Source of the DNA: Scatophagus argus
Lineage: Eukaryota > Chordata > Actinopteri > Scatophagidae
Reading direction: 5' to 3'
DNA length: 64,000 nt
NCBI RefSeq assembly: GCF_020382885.2
Contig: NC_058512.1
Location: forward strand, 10,256,802 to 10,320,801
Position numbers and translations under genes: made by a program. The first letter of the stretch is position 1, and every line of letters starts with the position of its first letter. The notes below the pieces were generated by a model. It did not search any database. It saw only the letters and a program-made list of their open reading frames with translations, and was not told where the DNA came from. Shown here in pieces: positions 23,949-36,840 of the stretch.

Positions 23949-24591
23949 GATGGTTGCAGATCGCAAGGGCAAGAGAGAGGCTGTTCTGTCGCTGGGCTGA
24001 TATGTTGCCCCATGACGCTTGTATTAAAGGGCTTATTTGGGTTGGGGAGGAGTTCCACTTTGACAGATCTGAAGGATTTATTTTCCTATTTATGACATTA
24101 TTGACTGAGACTGAGGTTTGGCAGAGAACCTCATCTCAAGTCAAAGCCTATAAGGCTTACTTACATAGTTGTACATTATCAGCTTTATGACAGCTGAAGT
24201 CAAAGTTTATTGGCGGGGAGGTAAAGTACACTTTAACCAAGCAATTAAGGACAATTCCACGTCGGAGGTATCTAACTGACACCTTAGCATGGTTCATGGA
24301 CTGTAAAAATGTGTCCATCCACTCATTTACTTTCAATTATTCCAATTCAGATCCAACACCAACAGTTTCATGTTGACACCATCATATGACAGCTGCAGAC
24401 TGTTCCCCATAACGACTGAATGCTAAGAATGGTTGAGAATTTAAAAAGAATGTGACTTAACTATTAGAGGTGCAAAAATGACTGCTGATTTTCCCTGGGA
24501 TCACCCATTTGTTGATCAAGCCTGAGCTTCTCACTGGCCAACAGCGCAAAACTGTGGTTATATTACTGTGAGCTGTAGAGGAGCATTATTA
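23949..24591. other. Upstream flank of leap2
   Basis: This should contain the leap2 promoter. On the minus strand AT-rich TATA-like words (AAATAAG, TTTAATA) and a GATA word (TATC) lie 50-90 bp before the ATG, but none is decisive. No other gene is seen. Confidence 0.35.
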
Positions 24592-25172
24592 AAGGAGTAG
24601 TCTGACACTCTGGGAAAAACTCACTTTCTTACTGAGAGTTTAAAGAGAAGATTGGTAGCACTCTAACATGTATGTAAAAATGGAAGCTGTGGCTAGCAGG
24701 TGGTTTAACTTAGCATAAAGACTGGAAGCAGGAGAAAACCTTGTTCTCAACAAAGTGAAAAAAAAATCTGTCTAACTGTGTGCCTGAAGCTGACTAATTA
24801 ACATATGTGCACAAACAATCATTTGTCATTTTATGTGGAGTAATGCTGGCTGGGCCACTGAATTCCCAGAGTTTCCACAGGTTTCATGGCAACCTTATCA
24901 CACCTGGGCAAGAAGTAGTTCCAGCACAAATCTCCACATAAAATAACTTGTCATTTTTTACAGATATTAAGGATTAACTGTGGATTATTTCACCTTTAGA
25001 CAGAGTCAGGCTTGACATGTGCCTGTTTCCAGTCTTTATGGTAAACTACACTGATCATCTCCATCGCTGTAGCTTCTTATTAGCGTAAGTAACAGACGCT
25101 GGAGTGACGCTGATCTTTTCATCTTACTCTCAAAGTATAGAGCTCATCAGCACTCTGTAGCCCACTCCTCAT
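24592..25172. mobile_element. Foldback (MITE-like) element with long imperfect inverted arms
   Basis: The left arm reads GAGAGTTTAAAGAGAAGATTGG, then GGAAGCTGTGGCTAGCAGG, then CATAAAGACTGGAAGCAGG. The right arm read in reverse complement gives GAGAGTAAGATGAAAAGATC, GAAGCTACAGCGATGG and CATAAAGACTGGAAACAGG in the same order. Inner words CATTTGTCATTTTATGTGGAG and CTCCACATAAAATAACTTGTC also face each other. The element is thus a 580-bp hairpin-forming repeat with arms over 150 bp. It has no coding capacity. I recognise the arm text as a dispersed percomorph repeat, with a solo arm at 32690-32850. Confidence 0.7.
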
Positions 25173-26997
25173 CTCTGCTTGAAGCGACATTAGCCATAAC
25201 ACTCCTCCAACACATGACCTAACGGTTGACAGTGTTGCAAGTGTTGACATGGAAGAAAAATAATAATAAAAAAAGATGTATTTGTTCTGCTACATTGATT
25301 TTAATCCTGTTTTTATTTTCAAACGTTTCTATTGTGAGACCAATGATCAGATTGTCAAGCTAAATTGTTCTAAAATGCAACTCAGCTTACAAAGTGTTAA
25401 AATAAATTATTTACATATATAGTCCATCAGGTGTATAGGTATATAGTCCATCAAAAATACTACGCTGTACTACTTTTACTGAGTCATGCTTTGAAATCAA
25501 CAGGGGTGTGTACTGAGTGCAGGCGTAATTAGAAAAGTTTCAACACAGACTTACAACATCTGCTAATAATAAATTTGTCACATGTATCTAACGGTATAAC
25601 CGTCAAAGGTGATTCATGCTGTGCTGCTGACCTCTATACAAAAAGGAAAAAGCCACGCAGCTTAATGCGTGATGAGAAAATAAAAACACCCCTTCAGAGA
25701 CGAAGCAAATTTATTGAAGTTGTAGTAAAAGACAGGATATAGTGCAACTTGAGAGATAGATGACCTACTGACGTATGTAAATGTGTGAAGTGATTACATA
25801 TATATTGTACTATGTAAGAGTGGTACTGTAAACAACCTTATGTTTTATATATAAACAGATACAACAACATTAACACACGACAACCTGTCAGTGATGTGTG
25901 AAACAGTGGTTACTTAAACCGCAAAAAACGACACATTATATTGACACACTGTGTAGTATGGGACAGAACATCAGTTACATTTCGAAAACAGGTATTTAAG
26001 TCAGCCTTCAAAGCTTTAAATAAAGCCACGATAATCTGATAAAATGCTGTTTAGAAGTGCAGAGTCTTTTAATTAATGTTTAATATTTGTTCTTTTTTAC
26101 CTGTAGTGTCACTAGCATGAAGTTGTTCCTACATAATGGATTTCCATTGTGTATGAACAACACAAGTGGTTTCAGAAGGTTTATTAAAGGTTCAGAGCTC
26201 CTGTCTATCAAACCGACTGAAAAAAAAAAAAAAGAAAAAGAAAAAAAAATCAAGTGTGATAAACAACCAACCCCTTATTTATCAAAATGACTTCAGACCT
26301 GAATACAGAAAGATACAGTTAGACACCGTGCCAGCAGCCGTCCTGTACACCCTGACTTGTTTCTTTATTTTGCTTATGTTTTAGCACAACTCAAAAATGT
26401 GAAATGTTAATCTTACTAAACTGTGAAGGATGAAAAATTCATCTTGCATTAAACCAGCTGTATAGACATTATTCTTACTGATGCCTCAATGACTTCTCCA
26501 GACCATATGGAAAGGGCACTAACACAGTTCCTTCATTTAACACTTGAGCTGATCATTTTATGAATACACACACACATACAAAAAGCAGCAATTTCACACA
26601 ACAATGTGGGTTATGATAAAAACTATTTTTCTTTTTAACTTAAATTCCTGGAAGCTCGAATAATTCAGAGTCAACTCTCCAGAGAATTCAAATTACATTT
26701 GGCAGGAGCTCAGTTCAGATTAGTTTGATCCAAAATCCCATATTCATCAGTAACAAAAAAAACAAAAAAAAGATGTAATTTAAAGACACACAACATAACA
26801 GACAACACTAAAAAGAGGACTCGCTCGTCTTGAATGTGTTCCATGAAACCACCACATTAAATTTTTTTAAAAAATAGATTAACAGGAGAAATTCGGGTTA
26901 TTAATTTGAAGCGTAACTTGGAGGTTAATGGGGAAAACTGCAAACTGGTTGAACCTTTGAAATTGTTGATCCTCCTCCTTTCACATCCTGTTTGGTG
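25173..26997 (-). other. Probable scarb2 3' UTR and flank
   Basis: AT-rich with an A-rich tract at 26220-26250 and no coding exon. Minus-strand AATAAA hexamers lie at 26364-26369 and 25710-25715. The whole right part is best read as 3' UTR of scarb2, with possible alternative ends of about 0.63 and 1.3 kb. Confidence 0.45.
25710..25715 (-). terminator. Poly(A) signal AATAAA, likely distal end of scarb2
   Basis: The minus strand reads TTCAATAAATTTGCTTCGTC followed by a GT/T-rich stretch, a typical cleavage context, 1.28 kb beyond the scarb2 stop. A proximal hexamer lies at 26364-26369. Confidence 0.45.
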
Positions 26998-29900
26998 CTA
27001 TGATGAGAGCAGAGGCTGTCGCTCAGCAGCAGTGCTCTGAAAGATGAAACCAGACACCAAAACAATCCTTAAAGTTAGTGCTGCACATCAACATTTAACA
27101 TATTAATTGTGTCATAATACATATTTAACATTAAGATAAGGCCTTATTAATTAGCCACAAGTCCAGTCAGAATTAAGTCGAAAGTCGAGTTGAAATGGCA
27201 AATATTTTCCCGCCCAGTTTTCTCAAATGTGAACATTCTGTGCTGAGTTTTATATTATTTGAAAAAGAATATCTTTTGGGATTTTGGTCTGTTAGATGAA
27301 ACAAGGCAAAGTCACAGAGATTTTCACCATTGTTTATGACATTTCATGAACTAAATAACTGATTGATGGACGAAAAACATAATCAACAGATGAGCAGAAA
27401 GCAAATGAAAGTAATTGTTTATTTTGCAACTCTCATGACCACCTGCGGTCAACGTCTCACCTCAGGGATCTTCTGTCGACACATCAGGAACATGAAGATT
27501 CCTCCCAGAATGATGCCCAGACCAACCAGTATGAACGGAATGTTCACCACAACATTCTGCTTAGCAACAATCGCCCGCAGCTTCAGGGCGGACTCGTCGT
27601 CGATTAGGACGCTCTGAGAAGACGGCAAAGTGTAAAGTTTAGCGTGACATAAAACCACTGATCAGAGAAAACACTGCAGGAGGTGGATTAGATTAGATTA
27701 GAGTAAACATCGAATCTATTTTGCCATTTCATGTCTGTAATTTATCTGAAAGCAAAGAAGCTGTAAGAATCTGAACATTACAAGCAATTGAAGACTTACT
27801 TTTTGAATACTTGACATTACTGTAACTTCCACTGAATCTATAGTGGTGAAACACTATATTACATTTGAAAACCATTTGTTTTAATGTGGGTGGTCTGATT
27901 TCCCCCATTTGAAATTCCAAGAAGTTTCCAAATTTCCAAAACTTCATATCTAGTAGTTTCTTTTTTAGTGTTCAGAAATTCAGATTATTTAAATTCAATT
28001 TGAATTTGTTGAATGCATACAAAGTTCAAGATGACGATGAAAAATTCAAAGTGGAACGTCAGGGAAACCAAAGATCATTCAGATCGCATCATTACTCCGT
28101 CTTATCAGGTTGCGTTCTGTCAGTCACATATGCCAAGAAGTTCAGATGACTTTGTACACATCGGTCTGTAAACCTGAAAAATCTAAGAGGGGATTTCCAC
28201 TTATTCAAATACCTTCACATACTTGATGGTTTTTAGAATAACATATTTTAATACTATGAATTCAACTGTACCAAAATGTTAGTACTCCGTAGTCCAGTTT
28301 CTTCAGTTGCTTATAAAATTTAAACAATTTTAATTTTTTTTTTTTTTTTTTGCATCCAGTGTTTTGGCTCTACTTGAAAACAGTCAGCTGTCAAAAATGT
28401 TTTACTGCCCCATCTGGGTCTCCTAAGAAAGAACAGAAAGTGATTCCAGGCTAATTTTAAGAAGGTTTCTAATTCTAAAAAACCATAAAGAAGTACGATA
28501 TGTATGGCAAAATGACTGAGACTAATTTAAAGTATACAGACAGAGAGTGACACAAGTAGTCCACATAAAAAACAAACTGCTCTCTGTGTTATGATAGCAA
28601 TACATAAACTTAAATGCAGGCCAACTAGTGCAATGTTTGAATAGTGAAATTCAGAAATTAGATATTTTAAAAATTATGTGTCATTTCAAAATCATGATAA
28701 AGGTGTCTGTGATATTAGGAACTGTGATATAAAACACATAATAAATAATTAGTGTGACCGACAGATGGATGATTAAAGTGCAAACACTTTGGCCTTTGAA
28801 TGTGGCCTAAATTTGGATTGGGTTCAGATTACTGATGAGGGTAATGATCTGCATGCCAACCTGTATGTAATATAAGACTAAATGACAAAACACTATACTG
28901 TATGTGTGTGTGAGTGTGTGTTTCTTGTACCTCATTGAGATAAACCACAGGAAAGACCAGCGTTCTCACATTTCCTGTCGGACTGAGAGAAAAATACAAT
29001 TTTTCACAATGTTTCACCTCCTATCATAACCATGGATTTCATTAACCTTAATAGCACCAGCAATCACTAGTGAGTAAATGAATAAATGGCAAAAAGAAAT
29101 TCAGCTTGTCTATAGTTTGACAACATGTACACTTGAAGTCAACATGACATTACTGTTTGTTCCTTGAGATACCAGGTAGATGCATAACAAGTGAGCCACG
29201 ACTGTCCAAAAGTCCATTCATAATGATGATGGTGGCATAATTGCTTTACAGTCATCTTATGGGCAACTCTTTTCAGACAGAGGTACTCAGACAGATATTA
29301 CAGCTTTGTTAAAGCCAACGTGGTGAGCATTGGGTTTATGACAAATAGGTGCAGCGTATCAACCACAGAGGCAGATGAAAGCAACGAGCCGATTACCTAA
29401 AGGTGGGAATCTTCTCGACATAGACGTTGACCTGGAGCCGCTTTGCTGCTTGCAGGATGATTCCTGTTAGCTGCAAAACATAATTAGATGCTCTTAGTGA
29501 ACAAATAGATAAAGACAAACAGTGTTGACCTGTGCAGAGAACGATACTCACGCCCGTCACTCCTTGTTTATGAACATTTATGCCTCATTACAGCATATTC
29601 AGCACCAATACTACATGTTGTCAAAGGCGCCATGCATTATGATCAATGGTCTTCATGGTGCAAACACTTCTCAAAAAATGCACTTCATGAGTCTGGTTGA
29701 AATAAATGATCTGAGAGCTTACTCGCCAGAATACACATACTGTATACACAATAGTAAAACTTTGAAACAGACCTGCACCTGCATACATCTTTACTGTAGA
29801 CTGTCTACGTGAAAATCACAGCCAAGATGCTGCCAATGAAGGCGCTGCCAAGCAAGTATTTATGGCAACAGTTGAAGGACTTTGATCACTCTAAATGATG

Positions 29901-30309
29901 TCGGGTGATGGCATAGTGAAAGTTACGGTATAGGAAGGAGGATAAACAGATTAAACAGTAGTTGTTTACTGGTTTCAAACCACCACACTACATATTGGTG
30001 CCAATGAGGTGTACGTGACTAAATATGAAGGGAAAGTTCACAGTTGCAAGCTGGGTTAGGCAAATGGACAAATTATCCACAATTTTATTTTGTTCATTGG
30101 GGACAAAGCTTCAATTTTCTCAATCTAAACTGTAATACACAGCAGGAAGGAAAAAAAAAAAGAGTTAAATTGAGTCTCCATGCAAAGGTAATGCATCAAT
30201 CTGAAGAAAGGCTCAAACAGAATGTACTGACTCAGTAATCAATGTGCTAAATGTTTAAGTTATCGTCATCTGTTTGCATTCTTGCAGCAGTCATATGTGT
30301 ATGTATATA

Positions 30310-30367
<58 letters not shown>

Positions 30368-33300
30368 CACACACACTATCAAATTTCTAACATTATCACA
30401 GCTAGTTTATACCTTCTTCCTCTTTAAATAGCATCCTCACTTCCATGTCTTCACCAGATTCAAATTGCAATCATTTTTCATGTAACGGTGAACAGAAACA
30501 CAAAGGGATCTTGAAGTATTTTTCAATCTGCTTCCCCTTATCGAGGATTTGACCGAGGCTCAGACAAGTTATTACAGTATTACACATGATAAGAGTTGTT
30601 AAAGCTTATCTTTGGTGACAGCTCCGTTCCATGCACCTCTGCTATAAATTTAACCACGGTTTAAAAAAAGGAAAAAAAAACAGCTCTGCCTCATAGGTAA
30701 CCGCTGGCAACAGACACAAAGCTGAGGCAGATCACCATCTAGTGGCAAATGTGAATGTCACTGTCAACGAAAGTTCTCATATTGGCTTTCTACATTGCAA
30801 CAGAAGACATCATGAAGGTATACAGTGAAGACAGGTTCACAACACTGTACACAAATGACATCTTTTAAATCACGTGCAGCTCAAAAATGTCTTTCACTTA
30901 CTGTTACTTCACTTGAAATGACAAATACTTGCACATTCATAGATTGTGGAGTTTTAGCTCCTACCGGATTGATATCAATCGTAGTCTGGTGCTGCTCCTT
31001 CACAGGCCACATGCCAAATACATCCTCAACAAATTTCTCATCTGCCTGGTAGAAGTGCGGTGAGGACATGATGATGGGAGCTCCTAAACAAAAAGAGAGA
31101 TAGAATAAGAAGATCAAAGCCTGCACTTCACTTCCACTCTGGGGAACATTTGCAAAACGCTAAAAAGGATCTTCTGTTGTCCCCATGGAGACCAGCTTTC
31201 CTTAATGCACTTCCCACCTTGTTTGCATGCACTGACGTTCAGCACACCAGAGCCCAGGCAATTTCCAGCTGGGACACAGAAGCCTGCGTTGGCTGGGTTC
31301 ACGGTCAGATTGGCAAACACTTTGCTGGGTGGACTGAAGCGATATGCAGGAATCCCCTTCACGGTCACATCCTCTTCATACAGAGCATACAGAGACCTTG
31401 GAAACAGAGCCAGATGCTGGTTAATCTTTCCAGGCACAAATAACTTCTGCAGCAAAAGATGGAATTTTGTACATGAGGTCTCTGGTAAGCTGATTTACAG
31501 AAAACCTGCACAGCACAAACAGATTTTACCAAAAGTGTTTAAAAGCTTGTGCTGGTCTTTGACATCTTACTGCCTCATAAACCTTAGCAGCAGTTAGTTG
31601 ACCTGAACATGCTGCCCTCTTACTTATGATGTATGAAGATTCAAAGAGAGCTTATATTAGTTATTTTAAGGCGCACTAAATAGGTAGTAAGCTAACAGTG
31701 ACCTAAATCAAGAGGTCAACACTGACTAGTCATGCAAGCAACCAGACTAAACCCTAATCTAATATCCAGACATGAATAAAGCTAAGGGAAAGGCTTAGGC
31801 AGACATAATTAGGGTTTGCATTCTGAAAACTGAAAGAATGCAAACCCTTTGCAAATCATTTTACAAGCCAATGCAAGCCAGGCACTTAAGACCAGAGTAA
31901 AAATGACTCAGCAAAAGGGGAAGCAGAAAACCCTGATGGAAATCAATTTCATAATACCTAAAGTCGAAGATGCTTTATACTCAGCTTTGCTCAAAAGGCA
32001 AACAAACAAAAAATAATTATCATTGCAGTGTGAAAATACTTAACAATTCAAGCTATACTGAACTATATTCAAAACCTGACATTTTTGGAGGAAATATAAA
32101 ACAAAACCCATATAAACTTAAAAGGGACTTTTCCTTTTGCAGCTACTGTGGTGTATTTAATGTTTCAACAGGACTTCATTCAAAAAACAGAGAATAAGGA
32201 AACCAAAGTGAATTTATGGAGTAAAATGTGAAGGAATGACAGAAATGTATGATTTGGTGTATGCCCAAATACATTTATGGACATATTTAAGTCTTCCAGC
32301 AGCAACAGTCTACTCACCTGCACAGGTCAGAGGAGAACATGTAGAGCATCTCATCCTTAGTGAGAACTGGATGGAATGACGCTCCATTGGTTCCATTGAT
32401 CATATTGCACTCATCAGACGACCACCAATTTAGCGAGCTGCATGCATACACACACAAACACAAAAAAATTATTTATGTATCTGTTTTTTTTTTTTTATCA
32501 GTTTGTCATTTATATTATTAGACATCCAGGAGTCTGAAATACACAAACAAATGTTTCATATTGTTTCCTTGTCTTGGATGGATAGTCAATTTGTTGTGTA
32601 AAAAAAGCATATCAGAGAATGTTTGTGTGTCAGGAAAGGCTCGTCTAAAGCTGCTTTTGCTGAACAGCAAAAGTTCTTGGTGTGTTTTGTAGGAGTAGTT
32701 TTGTGCTAAGCTTAGCTAACCACCAGCTCCTGACTGCAGTTTTCATGTTCAACTGACAGATTTGAGGGTGGTATCGACCTTCTCATCCAAATCTCTGCAA
32801 GACAGCAAATATGTGTACTTTCCACAAACTTCTAACTACTCCTTAAAGTGTTAGTTAGCTAGCAAATCAAGTTTGGAACTTGAGCCTGAAACAATTAGGT
32901 TAAAAACAAACAACAACAAACAAAGATCTCCAAGGGCTAAAAAACAGGATTAACATTAGTGTGGCATTCTGACATGAACAGGTGTGACGAAAGACATATG
33001 GACAGTGTCATATCAACTGGAAAAAACAAACTTCGATCATATTCCTGTCTGGTGCTGATGTAATCACTTGTTAGCCAACTCGCATCCATTCAAACTGCAT
33101 GTAATAAGTGATCCTCACTAAATCAGATTTATAGAGCAAGTGATAATTCTTATTCAGTCACTGTTATGTTTTGCAGTAGGTGACTCGAGACAATTACCTT
33201 GCACCGTTCCATGTATCCACTCTAGCAAAGTCTTTGTAGTTTTGCTGGCCAGTGAAGAACACATATTCACCATCATTAGAAGCGTTACTCTGTGAAAAAC

Positions 33301-36300
33301 AATAGGAACATTTTCAAGAAACGCAAAAAAAAGTTGCTTTCATGAATAAACACACACTAGTCATTACAACGTGTACAATAATGAATTCATACGCCTCAAT
33401 GACACCTTATAGAAGAGTCCAAAAACATCATCCAGGTCATGTTTAAAAAGTTTGAGGGCTTTGAGCAGGCCGTCTTCATATCCCCACAGCAGCTCTCCCA
33501 CTGTGCGGGTCGTAAACAGGCCGTCATCTTTGCCCCTCATGTAGGAGGAGATCAAATTGGCTGCGAGAGGATTATTCTTAAACATCTCCATCACCGTCTA
33601 GCAGGAGAGAAAACGGGAGGAATCTTTTTAAAGACTTCTTGTTGTATAAAGAATTAGTTAAATAAACACAACTAAGTGACAGAATGAACCATTTAACAGG
33701 TAAAATAAAATGAAAATATCTATGCTGGAGAGTACAGAATGTACTTATTAGATAAAAACAGAAATTACATATACTAAACTGTACAATTAAACTATTGCAT
33801 TTCTGTGTCAAGTACAGTTTGATCATAATGACCTTGATCATAATACATGGCATCTTAAAGGATGATATGCTAATGATCTTTAATCTCTTATCTTAAAAAT
33901 ATTTCAAAATACAAAAAAAACGAAACACAGCATCACTGTTTGCATGTTGCTGTATAATAACAACGAATACATCCGATACTGCAATAAAAATAACTAAATA
34001 AATTCTAAAATGACAATACAATACACTACAATAATGTATTGTAAGTGTATTGTGGATTTCTGTAGCTCACCATTGCAGGGATGTTGACTGTCCTGATGAG
34101 GTCACTCTCTGGACCTCGGGACATGTTACGCTGGAATATGTAGGTCTTAGTATTGACAGCTGTTACTTTAGTGCCATTATCCAGGAAGTCCACTTGCTCC
34201 ATAGGCCGGTACTCTCTGTGTAGACAAAAACACTCGAGTCATGGTTGAAGTAAGCTAACTGTCTGAGAGTTCAACAAGGCACCAAATATGTTTTAAAATA
34301 TAAAAAAAATAATAAATTTGCTCAGGGTGATCTTATCCATCTTTCAAAAAGCAGAATCAATCTCCTGTAGCCATCCATCCATCCATCCATTTTCTATACC
34401 GCTTATCCGTCAGGGTCGCAGGGGAGCTGGAGCCTATCCCAGCTGACTACGGGCGAGAGGCGGGGTGCATCCTGGACTGGTCGCCAGTCAGGGCCAACAC
34501 ACAAAGACAAACACTCTCACACTCACAACTAGAAGGGCCCAGACCAAATAATATATAAAGTAGGGTGATGATATCTTCTCCCACCGTGTGCATGCACATG
34601 TACCTCATACTCATGCTAGAAAAACAAAACAAAACACAACTTTGCAGTTCTTGAGCAATGGTGACAGCTGCGGTGATGCACGTATTGACAATCTTGGGGA
34701 ATGGAATACTCAGTAAAATGCTGTTTGTCAGAAAAGAAAGAAGGAAAAACATAAATATAATGCAATTCTTATTTCTCAGCGAGACAAACTGGCAGCTGCA
34801 CAAAACCAATGTGTCTGTCAGTCCTGAGAGTGGAGAAGTGAAGAAGCTGCCTCAGGCTGTCCCGAGACAAGATGGCACTGATAAGTTGTTGCTTTTTTCT
34901 CCTCTGTGAGCTGTCACTCTTATGCTTAATTTAGTTATAGCATAAACTTATTGTTTCAGCTTCACTGCTTATATCAGCTTGGAGGTCTTCCCAACGAGAT
35001 GCACGGTCATCCCTAATCAATGTGGTAAACTTTTTTCAACATAATTATTTAAATTTGACACCTTCAGGGAATGACCATCGCTCCTTCAAGTCAAGAATAT
35101 AATTGATAAACTCAAAAACAATTTATTGAAAATTTGTTTTTAAGAAATAACCAATGAAAACATTTTGTTTTAAAGTGTTTATGAAATTGCTTGTGCATAT
35201 TGTGCCTTCATGGCTTAGCTGCGTATCTTTTACTCCTTTCTTTCCTTTTTTGTTAATCTCATAGTCTTTATGGCACCTTCCGCCCTCACCTGAAAAAAGT
35301 TGTATGCAAGTGGCTTCTTCAGTTTATTTTCGTTTATGATGTTCATGTATGATGTTCAGGGGTTTGTTTTCTGTGTGACTGTTTTTGACGGTGAGTTCTG
35401 CACTTCTGTTTTATAGAATGAATGAAAACAGAAATGAGAGTGAAATCTTTCTCCTCTTCCTCTCTCACCTGTATGTATATGGTCCGATCTGCACCACAGC
35501 AGGCCTATCCCCAGCCAGAACCTCCATGGGATTGGTCAAATTAAAGAAGTAAAACTGCATGTAAACAGGAGGTGGTGGATTTTCCCAGTCCTTAAATGCT
35601 TCTGTGCCATTCTTTAAAACGACTTCCTATGTGGGACAAAGGACAGTGGGTCATTAATCCTGCACAGCTAAGAAGATAAATGTGTGACTTCACAATTGTG
35701 TTGCTGAGTTAGCTGTTTTCGCATCATATGACAGTAACACGTTTCCTGCATGTGCTGAAATCACCGCTTGCATTGGCTGTCATGATACGGCGTTTATTTC
35801 ACAATGAAGCAGGCCGGTGGAGAGAGGATATCGCAAAGCGGAAGTGGATGGGATGAACTAAAAATAAATATCCAAGTGATCTGAATATGTAATACAAGGT
35901 GAAGAGTTTGCGATAATCATGCTAATAGTGATATACTAATTTAAAACTGACTGACCCCCTCTATACAGTTAAAAACATGCTAGAAGAGCTTAATAACAGC
36001 CTATGGCGGTCCTCTCGGCGGCTGTCACAACATGTCTATAATTGGGAGTCGTTTCAAATTACAATCCTAAATGAGTCATCATTAAAATCATGAACTTCAT
36101 AAAGCAGCTATAAGAGCTAAAGATGTCCAGCAAACATCCTAAAAATGAAACTCAGTGGCTGAATAGAATACGACAGATTGTCTCTAAGCTAGCTAACATG
36201 AGCTGTCACTAATATGCCTTAACAATATTTATTTGGCAATTATCTGAGGTTAACGCCTATTATAAAACGTTAGCATGAAAGAGATTCCTACCTCCTTTAC

Positions 36301-36414
36301 CATCGACTGTACAAAATGTGGAAACACGTTAGACAAGACCAGAGCAATACCCAAAATCAGGATTAGTATAGAAAAAACTCCGGTGCTATAAATGCAACAC
36401 GATTTCAGAGGCAT
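26998..36414 (-). CDS. scarb2: Lysosome membrane protein 2 (LIMP-2), CD36 family, 481 aa
   Basis: Twelve exons, all GT-AG: 36414-36292, 35626-35469, 34215-34071, 33597-33406, 33289-33198, 32437-32318, 31396-31218, 31083-30965, 29470-29397, 28982-28931, 27613-27461 and 27036-26998. They sum to 1446 nt, giving 481 aa against 478 in human. A short N-terminal tail precedes a membrane helix (about 10-30). The luminal CD36-type domain has nine N-x-S/T sites, CNMINGT and the cysteines of GFCVPAGNCLGSGVLNVSAC. The second membrane helix is about 440-462, and the cytosolic tail carries the dileucine signal ERQPLL, equivalent to the human ERAPLI. LIMP-2 carries beta-glucocerebrosidase to lysosomes and shapes lysosomal lipid traffic. 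Position 151, equivalent to human His150, is Asn here. Start chosen by homology; an in-frame ATG lies 40 codons upstream. Confidence 0.96.
30296..30377 (+). repeat. (TA)n microsatellite
   Basis: About 70 bp of almost pure TA with a short CA end, in scarb2 intron 8. Confidence 0.9.
32690..32850 (-). mobile_element. Solo arm of the foldback-type repeat
   Basis: In plus orientation it reads GCTAAGCTTAGCTAACCACC, then TGAGGGTGGTATCGACCTTC and AACTTCTAACTACTCCTT. Reversed, this is the same arm type as the element at 24592-25172 (AAGGAGTAGT... end and the GGTTAGCTAAGCTTAGC word). It lies in scarb2 intron 5. Assignment rests on remembered repeat text. Confidence 0.5.
34372..34530 (-). mobile_element. 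Truncated RTE-like repeat with (GATG)n tail
   Basis: On plus it starts with five CATC units and TTTTCTATACCGCTTATCCG, then GGAGCCTATCCCAGCTGACT. This is the 3' end of the same family as 18028-18372, here with the tandem tail still present, inserted in scarb2 intron 2. The 5' part is missing, as expected for target-primed reverse transcription. Confidence 0.65.
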
Positions 36415-36459
36415 GGTGAAACAGCAGATTGGACAGCAGTAGCTTTCACTGACATTAGC

Positions 36460-36462
<3 letters not shown>

Positions 36463-36490
<28 letters not shown>
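36463..36490 (-). repeat. (CA)14 microsatellite in the scarb2 5' leader
   Basis: Fourteen uninterrupted TG units on plus, that is (CA)14 in the scarb2 leader, starting 49 nt before the chosen ATG. Confidence 0.9.
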
Positions 36491-36494
<4 letters not shown>

Positions 36495-36539
36495 TTTTGA
36501 TGGTCCAGGAACTTGCTCGATGAAGCAAAGACATACACC

Positions 36540-36840
36540 CGGAATGAAACAGTTCTATATTAACCACTTCCGTTTTCTTCGACAGTCGACATCTTCCTGG
36601 AGCATACAACCGTGACGAATGCACTACAGCTATAAATTTAGCTTCCAAATAAATGCAAATTATGGTTTATGTTGTAAAAATCTGATAGTGCTCTATCTTT
36701 TATTACGTGGTAGACAAAAATACGTTTTTTTTTTTCACATTAGCAGGTTGTTGAAGCCCGATCACAGGGAAAATATCTGTCTTGTCCATAAAGACTCTTC
36801 GATTCTAACCACATGACAGTAACGTCATTGACGAAACTCA
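36540..36840 (-). promoter_or_regulatory. Likely scarb2 promoter region
   Basis: Upstream flank of scarb2. The minus strand carries TCATGTG at 36816-36810, the M-box bound by MITF/TFEB-type factors that drive lysosomal genes, and a nearby ACGTCA CRE-like half site. There is no TATA box. The motifs are short, so this is a suggestion only. Confidence 0.3.

Noticed and set aside
34447-34809. 120-codon minus-strand frame in scarb2 intron 2
   Set aside because: Its end is the RTE-like repeat, and the rest lacks any protein family character.
36534-36648. Starting scarb2 at the upstream in-frame ATG or earlier
   Set aside because: The extension encodes a microsatellite and has no counterpart in LIMP-2, whose cytosolic N-tail is only a few residues; kept as a finding only.
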